Assembly (NCBI GenBank): GCA_050250575.1
Contig: JBFWOJ010000001.1
Span: forward strand, 248,001 to 312,000
Direction: 5' to 3'
From: SHVO01 sp050250575
GTDB lineage: Bacteria > Pseudomonadota > Alphaproteobacteria > Rhodospirillales > Rhodospirillaceae
Length of the DNA stretch: 64,000 bases
Below, one piece after another: positions 50,646-58,302 of this stretch; the stretch's first letter is position 1, and every line of letters begins with the position of its first letter. The notes beneath the pieces were generated by a model that saw nothing but the letters and a program-made list of their open reading frames with translations, was not told the origin of the DNA and did no database searches. The position numbers and the translations under genes were made by a program.

Positions 50646-52049
50646 ATGACGGCCTATGACTACGATCTTTTGGTGATCGGCTCCGGCCCGGCGGGACAGC
50701 GGGCGGCCATCCAGGCCTCCAAAATCGGGCGCCGGGTGATGCTGGTGGAGAAGAAGGCCGTCGTGGGCGGCATTTGTATCAACACCGGCACGATCCCCTC
50801 CAAGACCTTGCGCGAAGCCGTCATGCATCTGTCCGGGTACCGCGAGCGCGGCATCTACGGATCGTCCTATACGGTCAAGCAACACATCACCATGCAGGAC
50901 CTTCACTTCCGGACCGACCACGTGGTCCGGCACGAGATCGATGTCACGCGCCACCAGCTGCAGCGTAATCGGATCACGCTCGTGAACGCGAACGCCAAGT
51001 TCGTCGATCCGCACACGGTGGGTCTCGAAGACGCGGACGGCCGCGGTCAACGCAATGTGACGGCAGAAAAAATCGTCATCGCTACAGGTACCCATGCCAC
51101 ACGCGACAAGAACATCCCCTTCGACGGCCAGCGTATCTTCATCAGCGACGACATCCTGACTCTGGATAAACTTCCGCACACGCTGGCGGTGATCGGCGCC
51201 GGAGTCATCGGCATCGAATACGCGACGATCTTTTCCGCGCTTGGCGTGCGGGTCACGCTGGTGGACAAGCGCGATCGCCTGCTGCCCTTCATCGACCGCG
51301 AGATCACCGATAGCCTCGCCTATCAGATGCACCAGAACCGCGTCACGCTGCGTCTCGGCGAGGAAGTGAAAGGGTTGGAGCCGACCGCGGACGAAAAAGG
51401 CCCACGGGTGAAGATCGTGTTGGCGAGCGGTAAACAGATCGTGGCGGAGAAAGCGCTTTACTCCATCGGCCGGTCCGGCGCGACCGAGACCTTGAACCTT
51501 GCCGCCGCCGGCGTTCCGACGGACGACCGCGGCCGCCTCAAAGTCAACGAGAAGTATCAGACCGCGGTGCCGCATATCTACGCGGTCGGAGACGTGATCG
51601 GTTTTCCCAGCTTGGCGTCGACCTCGATGGAACAGGGGCGGCTTGCCGCCTGTCACGCTTTCGGCGAAAAGCACGAATGCACGCCGTCACTGTTTCCCTA
51701 CGGCATCTACACCATTCCCGAGATCTCGACGGTCGGCAAAACCGAAGAGGAGCTGACGCAGGAAGGCATCCCGTATGAAATCGGCAAGGCGCGCTACAAG
51801 GAGATTGCGCGCGGACAGATCATCGGCGATCAGTCGGGACTGCTCAAACTGATCTTCAACCTCGAGACCCGCGAACTGCTCGGCGTGCATATCATCGGCG
51901 AAGGCGCGAGCGAGTTGATCCATATCGGCCAAGCGGTTCTGGCGCACAAAGGCTCGGTCGATTATTTCGTCAACACGGTGTTCAATTATCCGACGCTCGC
52001 GGAATGCTACAAAACCGCGGCCTTCGACGGGATCAACCGCCTCGGTTAG
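50646..52049 (+). CDS. sthA: Soluble pyridine nucleotide transhydrogenase
   Basis: 467 residues from the ATG at 50646; the frame upstream to 50538 has no domain support. FAD-binding VIGSGPAGQRAAI, then GGICINTGTIPSKTL, where the second Cys of dihydrolipoamide dehydrogenases is Thr, the known mark of SthA. The NAD-binding VIGAGVIGIEYA and the C-terminal dimerisation region follow. It moves reducing equivalents between NADPH and NAD+ and so protects redox balance. Confidence 0.94.
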   Translation: MTAYDYDLLVIGSGPAGQRAAIQASKIGRRVMLVEKKAVVGGICINTGTIPSKTLREAVMHLSGYRERGIYGSSYTVKQHITMQDLHFRTDHVVRHEIDVTRHQLQRNRITLVNANAKFVDPHTVGLEDADGRGQRNVTAEKIVIATGTHATRDKNIPFDGQRIFISDDILTLDKLPHTLAVIGAGVIGIEYATIFSALGVRVTLVDKRDRLLPFIDREITDSLAYQMHQNRVTLRLGEEVKGLEPTADEKGPRVKIVLASGKQIVAEKALYSIGRSGATETLNLAAAGVPTDDRGRLKVNEKYQTAVPHIYAVGDVIGFPSLASTSMEQGRLAACHAFGEKHECTPSLFPYGIYTIPEISTVGKTEEELTQEGIPYEIGKARYKEIARGQIIGDQSGLLKLIFNLETRELLGVHIIGEGASELIHIGQAVLAHKGSVDYFVNTVFNYPTLAECYKTAAFDGINRLG

Positions 52050-52054
52050 CGCCC

Positions 52055-53470
52055 CTAAAGATACGGCGCGAAGAGACGGGCGAAGTTGTTGCGCAGCCGG
52101 GTCTTCAGCGGTTGCGACATGAGATCGCCGATATGCACGGGCTTCGCGATCTTCTTGATGCTGTCGAAATGCGTTTCGAGATCGCGGGCGAGCGCCTCGT
52201 CATAACATTCGAGGTTCGCTTCGAAATTGAGACGCAAGCTGCGCTGATCCCAGTTCGAGGAGCCGACAAGGCTCCAGACACTGTCGACGATCATCAGCTT
52301 GGTGTGATCGAACGGCGGCGGCGACCGGTAGATCCTGACGCCGTGCTCCAGCAGATATTGGAACTTCGCTTCCATGGCCCAATCGACGAGACGGATGTCC
52401 GTGCGGGACGGGACAACCACCTGAACGTTGACGCCGCGCATCGCGCAGACTCCAAGCGCGTTGGTCAGAACCTCGTTCGGCAAAAAATACGGCGTCAAGA
52501 CATGCACGCTTTTTTGAGCCACCGCCAGCGCGCCGAGGATGATCCACTGCGTGCGTTGCATGAGGTCATCGGGACCGTCCGGCGTGGCACGGGCGTACAC
52601 GGGGTCGTCCAACTTCTCGTCGGGCGTCGGGACGAGGGGCAACTCGAGCGTCTCGTCGGCCGCAAACTTCCAATCCTGCTCGAAAATCCCGTTCAGCTGG
52701 CCGATGACCGGTCCGCTGACCCGAAAGTGCATGTCATGGACTTTGTCGCCCTTCTGTGCACCGTAGCTAAGGCAGATGTTCATTCCCCCGATGTAACCAA
52801 TCCGTCCGTCGACCATCATGATCTTGCGATGATTGCGAAGGTTGATCAGCGGAAGGAGCTTGAGGTTCTGGGGAATGAACCGCGCGGTCCGGATTCCCGC
52901 CGCGGCCAGACGTTTATCCGCGTGCTTCGAGCCGCTGCCGATCTCGTCGAGCAGCACGCAAACCGTCACGCCCCGCCGATGCGCTTCGATCAGCGCGGCG
53001 ATGAACTTCTCGCCGACCTCGTCGACGTCAAAAATGTAGACCGAAAGCGCGATGAAGCGCTTCGCCTCCGCGATCGCGGCGAGCATATTCGGGAAGGCGC
53101 CCTCCGCGTTGACGAGCGGAACGACATGATTGCCGCCGAGGAACGGCATCTCGGCGACCGAACCGGCAAATTGGAAGAGCTGGCGCTGTTGAGGGGTCGG
53201 CAGGCCCTTGAAAGGCATGTCATGGGTCGCAAGGTTCGGCGTCGCAGCGTGACGCTGACGGTTGCGGTAGCGCCGTGCACGTCTGGCGACGCGATTGATG
53301 CCGAACACCCAATAGAGGAATGCACCGAAAAACGGCGAGACCAGCACGAAGCCGATCCAGCCAATGGCCACCGTTTCCTGTTTGGTGAGCACAATATGCG
53401 CGCACACCGGCACCGCGATCGATAGGTGCAGGATCAGGAGCGCGACGCCGAAGGTGGATTCAGGGATCAA
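52055..53470 (-). CDS. cls: Cardiolipin synthase (PLD family)
   Basis: 471 residues with two membrane helices at the N-terminus (FGVALLILHLSIAVPVCAHIV and VAIGWIGFVLVSPFFGAFLY) and two HKD motifs: NHRKIMMVDG and DHTKLMIVDS. It makes cardiolipin in the inner membrane. The ATG overlaps the stop of the upstream hybrid kinase by 4 nt, an unusual coupling. Convergent with sthA, with stops 5 nt apart. Confidence 0.93.
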   Translation of the reverse strand: MIPESTFGVALLILHLSIAVPVCAHIVLTKQETVAIGWIGFVLVSPFFGAFLYWVFGINRVARRARRYRNRQRHAATPNLATHDMPFKGLPTPQQRQLFQFAGSVAEMPFLGGNHVVPLVNAEGAFPNMLAAIAEAKRFIALSVYIFDVDEVGEKFIAALIEAHRRGVTVCVLLDEIGSGSKHADKRLAAAGIRTARFIPQNLKLLPLINLRNHRKIMMVDGRIGYIGGMNICLSYGAQKGDKVHDMHFRVSGPVIGQLNGIFEQDWKFAADETLELPLVPTPDEKLDDPVYARATPDGPDDLMQRTQWIILGALAVAQKSVHVLTPYFLPNEVLTNALGVCAMRGVNVQVVVPSRTDIRLVDWAMEAKFQYLLEHGVRIYRSPPPFDHTKLMIVDSVWSLVGSSNWDQRSLRLNFEANLECYDEALARDLETHFDSIKKIAKPVHIGDLMSQPLKTRLRNNFARLFAPYL

Positions 53471-55326
53471 CTGTCGAGAATCTCGCGGACAGTACGACTG
53501 AGTTCCTGCAGGGTATACGGTTTTCCGATCAAACGCACGCCGGGGTCCAGGGTGCCGTCATGGACAACGGCGTTCCGCGTATAGCCCGTGGTAAAGAGCA
53601 CCTTAAGACCCGGCCTGCGCCGCTGCGCGGCGTCGGCAAGCTCGCGACCATTGGAGCCGGGCATGACGACATCGGTGAAGAGCAGCGAAATCCCCGCATG
53701 CTCGTCGACCAGGTTCAGCGCCTGTTCCGCGCCGGCGGCCTGGAGAACCACATAACCGAGGTCGCTCAGACCTTCGACCGCAAGTTTGCGGACTGCGTCG
53801 TCGTCCTCGACCACGAGAATGCATTCGCCATTGCTCGCTCGTGCGGGCACCGTGTCAGGCTTCTTTGCATCCTCAAGGTCCGGGGCTCCCTGGTGGCGCG
53901 GAAGGTAGACCTTGAACGTCGTGCCGCGGCCAGGTTCAGAAGTGACCTTGATGTGACCGCCGGACTGTTTCACGAATCCATAGACTTGGCTGAGACCTAG
54001 ACCCGTTCCCCTGCCCGGGTCCTTTGTGGTGAAGAAAGGATCGAAGACTCGCCGCACAATCTCGGGCGGCATGCCGATTCCGGTGTCCGTGACCGAGACC
54101 ATGACAAAATCGCCGATAGGGAAGTCGGGTTCTTCCGCGACGTAGCTGTCGTCCAAAGTGGCGTTGGCAGTCGCGATGGTGAGTTTGCCGCCGTCGGGCA
54201 TCGCGTCGCGGGCGTTCACGACAAGATTGAGGATCGCCGTTTCGAGCTGGTGCGCATCCGCGTAAGTGCGCCAAAGATCGCCGGCCAGCACGACTTCGGT
54301 CTGAATGGTCTCGCCCAGTGTGCGGCGAAGAAGGTCCGACATGCCTGAAACCAGCTTATTGGCGTCGAGCGGCCGCGGCGCCAAGACCTGTTTGCGGGCA
54401 AAGGCGAGCAAGCGCTGGGTCAACGCGCCGCCGCGCTGAGCGCCTTCGACGGCCGCCTGCATCAGCGGCTGGACATTGAAATCGCCGCGTTCGATCCGGC
54501 GCTGCATGATGTTGAGCGCGCCGATGATCACCGCGAGCATGTTGTTGAAATCGTGCGCGATGCCGCCGGTGAGCTGGCCGATAGCCTCCATTTTCTGCAC
54601 CTGGCGGAGCTGCTCTTCCGCCTTTTCGCGCCGAAGCATCTCGGCGCTCAGGCGGTCGTTGGCCGCGCGCAGATCGGCCTCAACCGCTTCGAGATGCTCG
54701 CGCCGACGCACAACCGCGGCCAGGCTCAAAACAGCAACCGTCATCACCAGGAACAACGTGCCATAGGCCAGCAGCTGGAGAACCGCCGCAGTCAGGTTTG
54801 CGCTTTCGCGCCGCTCGACGAGAAGGCGATCTTCCTCGGCGATCATGCCATCGACGGCACTGCGGATGGCTTGCAGCAGATTGAAGCCAACGCGCTGACG
54901 CATATCCTCGATGACACCCGCGCTGTCGCCGGCGCGCGCGGATTGGGCCAGTTGCTCGAGCTGGGTTATGCGGGTCAAAACGTTGATGCGAAGGTCGGCG
55001 AGCGCCTTGGCCTGATGCGGGTCGTCCGCAAGAAGGTCCTGCAGAGCGTCGAGTTCCGGGGTGAGGCGTTGATCGGCCTCAGCGAGCGAGGACAGGTAAA
55101 AATCGTCGGACGTGAGGATGAAGCCGCGCACGCCGGCTTCGGCCTCCTGCACCAGCGAGTAGACCAGGGTGAGCCTTCCCTTGACGTCGGTCGCGTGGCG
55201 GACCCGGTCTTGCAGTCCTTCGAACTGCTGCGCAACCAGGGCGAGGATGGCGACCACCGCGATAAGCACTACCGCGGGAACAAGGATCGGCTGCGCCCAC
55301 TTCTTCAGAAAACGGCTCTGCGGCAC
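53467..55326 (-). CDS. CHASE3 hybrid histidine kinase
   Basis: 619 residues if the GTG at 55326 (GAGGATCTAGG upstream) is the start; an open frame reaches 55518. Two membrane helices (PILVPAVVLIAVVAILALV and LAYGTLFLVMTVAVLSLAA) flank a CHASE3-type periplasmic domain. Then HisKA (GGIAHDFNNMLAV), HATPase (NLVVNARDAMPDGG, GTGLGLSQVYGF) and a C-terminal receiver (LVVEDDD, LLFTDVVMPG, GKPYT). A NtrB-like hybrid kinase of unknown signal, co-transcribed with cardiolipin synthase, suggesting an envelope signal. Confidence 0.92.
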   Translation of the reverse strand: MPQSRFLKKWAQPILVPAVVLIAVVAILALVAQQFEGLQDRVRHATDVKGRLTLVYSLVQEAEAGVRGFILTSDDFYLSSLAEADQRLTPELDALQDLLADDPHQAKALADLRINVLTRITQLEQLAQSARAGDSAGVIEDMRQRVGFNLLQAIRSAVDGMIAEEDRLLVERRESANLTAAVLQLLAYGTLFLVMTVAVLSLAAVVRRREHLEAVEADLRAANDRLSAEMLRREKAEEQLRQVQKMEAIGQLTGGIAHDFNNMLAVIIGALNIMQRRIERGDFNVQPLMQAAVEGAQRGGALTQRLLAFARKQVLAPRPLDANKLVSGMSDLLRRTLGETIQTEVVLAGDLWRTYADAHQLETAILNLVVNARDAMPDGGKLTIATANATLDDSYVAEEPDFPIGDFVMVSVTDTGIGMPPEIVRRVFDPFFTTKDPGRGTGLGLSQVYGFVKQSGGHIKVTSEPGRGTTFKVYLPRHQGAPDLEDAKKPDTVPARASNGECILVVEDDDAVRKLAVEGLSDLGYVVLQAAGAEQALNLVDEHAGISLLFTDVVMPGSNGRELADAAQRRRPGLKVLFTTGYTRNAVVHDGTLDPGVRLIGKPYTLQELSRTVREILDS

Positions 55327-55528
55327 CCTAGATCCTCGTTTTTGAAGCGGCGGACTGTACCGAGGAACGCCTGGCAAACCAACCCCCGATGGCTCATACA
55401 CGGAGAGCGCGAAAAGGTGACTAACCCTCGGGCCACCCATTAGAATTTCGTAACAGAAATGAGCCGCACCGGCTTTACAAACGCCCCCGCAGACCGCACC
55501 TAACAGAGGGGAGGACAAGACGCGAGCT

Positions 55529-56446
55529 ATGGCTAAGAACCCTTATGAAGTGCTTGGCGTTGCATCGACGGCGAGCGACGCGGAGATCCAGAAAGCCTTT
55601 CGGCGCCTGGCCAAGAAGTCGCACCCTGATTTGCACCCGGGCGACAAGAAGGCCGAGGACCGCTTCAAGGAAATCAACGCCGCTTACGATATCGTGGGCG
55701 ACGAGGCGAAGCGCGCGCGGTTCGACCGCGGCGAAATCGACGCGAGCGGGAACGAAATCCGTCAGAACCCATTCGCGCGGGGCGGCGCGCGGCACGGCGC
55801 GGGAGCGGGCTACGGCCCCCAGGGGTTCTCATTTGACGATGTTGACCTTGGCGACCTTTTCGGCGGCATGTTCCGGGGCGGCGCCGGGCGCGGCGCCGGA
55901 GGCGATCCGTTCGCGGGCAGAGCCCGCGGCGAAGATCAGCGCTTCATGCTGGAAATCGATTTCGAGGAAGCAGTGATCGGCGCGACCAAGCGCCTGACGC
56001 TGCCGAGCGGCAAATCACTGGACGTGAATATTCCCCCGGGCATCGACACCGGCCAGACCATCCGGCTGAAGGGACAAGGCGCGCCGGGCCCGGGCGGTCA
56101 GGCCGGCGACGCCTTGATCGAGGTGAAGGTGCGGCCGCACCCGGGTTTCCGTCGGGAAGGCCGGGATATCTACGCGGAAGTGCATATCTCCCTCGGCGAA
56201 GCGGTACTGGGCGGGAAGATCGAAGTCCCGACCGTACACGGCCCGGTCAGCATGACGGTGCCGAAGTGGACCAACGGCGGGGCGCGCATGCGCCTCAAGG
56301 GAAAAGGGGTTCCGGCCACCAAGCGCGAGCCTGCCGGCGACCAATATGTGGTGTTCGAAATCGTGCTTCCGAAAACGCCGGATAAGGAGCTCGAGGAATT
56401 TGTGAAGGGTTGGGCGGAGCGAAAGCCCTATAATCCGCGCAAGTAG
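55529..56446 (+). CDS. DnaJ-class chaperone (CbpA-like)
   Basis: 305 residues. J domain at 1-70 with HPD (KKSHPDLHPGDKK), a Gly/Phe-rich linker (RGGARHGAGAGYG), and the CTD I/II region (LPSGKSLDVNIPPG, GKIEVPTVHGP) without a zinc finger, i.e. CbpA class. It stimulates DnaK. Divergent from the hybrid kinase; the region between has room for one promoter on each side. Confidence 0.94.
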   Translation: MAKNPYEVLGVASTASDAEIQKAFRRLAKKSHPDLHPGDKKAEDRFKEINAAYDIVGDEAKRARFDRGEIDASGNEIRQNPFARGGARHGAGAGYGPQGFSFDDVDLGDLFGGMFRGGAGRGAGGDPFAGRARGEDQRFMLEIDFEEAVIGATKRLTLPSGKSLDVNIPPGIDTGQTIRLKGQGAPGPGGQAGDALIEVKVRPHPGFRREGRDIYAEVHISLGEAVLGGKIEVPTVHGPVSMTVPKWTNGGARMRLKGKGVPATKREPAGDQYVVFEIVLPKTPDKELEEFVKGWAERKPYNPRK

Positions 56447-56469
56447 CTGGGCCTTCCTGGGGGAGATCA

Positions 56470-58302
56470 ATGGGCAAGGGCTGGGGGACGATCGGCATCG
56501 TTGCCGCCACATTCGTGGGCGCCTCCGCCGCGGCGCAGGAAACGTTGCGCGCCGGCGGCGTCAGCGCCCTTACCGGCAGCGCGCTTGCGGTGCGCGCGAC
56601 GGGACAAGATGAGCTGGCGCTCAACGACCCGGTTTTCACCGCCGACATCCTGGAAACAGGCCCGACCGGAAAGCTGCGCGTCACCTTCTCCGACAATACC
56701 CAGCTGACGCTGGGCCCCGATGCCGATGTCGTCATCGACGAATTCGTTTACGCGCCCGAGAAGAAGACGGGAAACGCCGCGATCCGGATCGCTTCGGGGA
56801 CCGCGCGCATCCTCGCGGGGGCCATCGAGGACAATGGCGGCGCCCAATCCTTCGCGATCTCGACGCCCATCGCCACCATCGGCATCCGCGGCACGGACTT
56901 TTTTGTCGAGATGGAGGACGATCACCTACAGGTCGCCTTGTTCTCGGGTTATGAGGTGACCGTCACCAATGCCGCCGGGACCACGGTGTTGCGTCCGGGA
57001 GAAGGTACGGACGTGTGGGGTGTCGCCGCGCCGACGCCGGCGATTCCCTGGGGACCGGACCGCGTGAACCGCGCCTTGGCGATGGTCTCGGCCGTTCCGG
57101 ACAGTGCCCGGCCCCTCCCCTACGCACGGCCGCAGGCGCAAGAGGCCTCGCTGATGGAGGCGCTTACGCGCGGCGACATGACGATCGATGCGCGGCTGCG
57201 GTACGAGAATGTGACGCAAGCCGCGGCGCCCCTGCCGGCGCACGCAACGACCGCCCGGCTGCGCGTGGGCTATGAAACCGCCGCGTTCCACGGCGCATTC
57301 GCCGGCATCGAAGGAGAGATCACGCGCGAGATCTCCGGCCTGCGCAGCGACGGCGCCATCGTTTTGACGGGCCGGCCGGTCGTTCCCGACCCCGACAGCG
57401 AAATCCTGAACACCATCTACGCCGGCTGGTCGACGGCAGGCGCCGACGGAATGACCGCGGCGCGCGCGGTCGTCGGCCGTCAGCGAATCCTTTACGACAA
57501 CGAACGCTGGATCGGCGCTGGCGCCTTCCGGCAAAACGATCAGACGTTCGACGCGGTCACGCTGGAGGGACGGCCCGCGCCGCACCTCGCCCTGCGCTAC
57601 GCCTACCTGGACGGCATCAACCGCGTGCTGGGCAATAGCAGCCCGAATGGGCATTGGCGCAGTGACAGCCATGCACTCGGCGTCACCACCGACCTCGTTC
57701 CCTACGGCTTGTTCACGGGCTACGTCTATCTCATCGACCTTCAATCGGCGGCGCAGTTCTCATCCGCGACCTACGGCCTGCGCTACGACAGCATGACGAC
57801 CGGCGGCGAGGCGTTCTGGGGGATAGAAGCCGAAATCGCGCGGCAAACCGATTATCGCCGCAATACGGCGGACTTCACGCTGACCTACGCCTTGATGCGA
57901 CCGTCCATCCACTATCTCGATTCCACCATCTTCGCCGGCGTCGAGTGGCTCGAAGGAAACGGGACGCGCGCCGTTCAAACGCCGCTCGCCACACTCCATC
58001 GCCATAACGGTTGGGCGGACGTGTTCAATGTCACGCCTGCGAATGGATTGCGCGACGTTCACCTGCGCTATCTGCAGGAGTTTGCAGATCTGGGACCGAT
58101 CAAGAACCCGCGGCTCGATCTACGCCTGCACCACTTCACGAGCGACGGCGGAGCGGTCACCTACGGCACGGAATACAACGCCGACTTCAATGTCAGCGTG
58201 ATGGGCTACGCCACGCTGGGGGTGCGCTGGGCGCGCTACGAGGCCAATAGCTTTGCCAGCGATACCGAAAAGCTGTGGCTGTACGTGGAGACGCGATTCT
58301 AA
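56470..58302 (+). CDS. FecR-domain protein fused to an outer-membrane beta-barrel
   Basis: 610 residues. After a signal peptide a FecR-type domain (about 35-180): ADILETGPTGKLRVTFSDNT, LTLGPDADVVIDEF, ISTPIATIGIRGTDFFVE. From about 235 the sequence alternates in barrel-like strands (IDARLRYENV, TTARLRVGYETAAFHGAFAG) and resembles alginate-export-like porins, ending in Phe (YVETRF), the barrel C-terminal signature. A stand-alone FecR is usually with an ECF sigma; none is here. The joint is in frame with no stop. Confidence 0.82.
   Translation: MGKGWGTIGIVAATFVGASAAAQETLRAGGVSALTGSALAVRATGQDELALNDPVFTADILETGPTGKLRVTFSDNTQLTLGPDADVVIDEFVYAPEKKTGNAAIRIASGTARILAGAIEDNGGAQSFAISTPIATIGIRGTDFFVEMEDDHLQVALFSGYEVTVTNAAGTTVLRPGEGTDVWGVAAPTPAIPWGPDRVNRALAMVSAVPDSARPLPYARPQAQEASLMEALTRGDMTIDARLRYENVTQAAAPLPAHATTARLRVGYETAAFHGAFAGIEGEITREISGLRSDGAIVLTGRPVVPDPDSEILNTIYAGWSTAGADGMTAARAVVGRQRILYDNERWIGAGAFRQNDQTFDAVTLEGRPAPHLALRYAYLDGINRVLGNSSPNGHWRSDSHALGVTTDLVPYGLFTGYVYLIDLQSAAQFSSATYGLRYDSMTTGGEAFWGIEAEIARQTDYRRNTADFTLTYALMRPSIHYLDSTIFAGVEWLEGNGTRAVQTPLATLHRHNGWADVFNVTPANGLRDVHLRYLQEFADLGPIKNPRLDLRLHHFTSDGGAVTYGTEYNADFNVSVMGYATLGVRWARYEANSFASDTEKLWLYVETRF

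Noticed and set aside
50646..52049. Missing redox Cys in SthA as damage
   Set aside because: The Cys-to-Thr change is a defining feature of soluble transhydrogenases.
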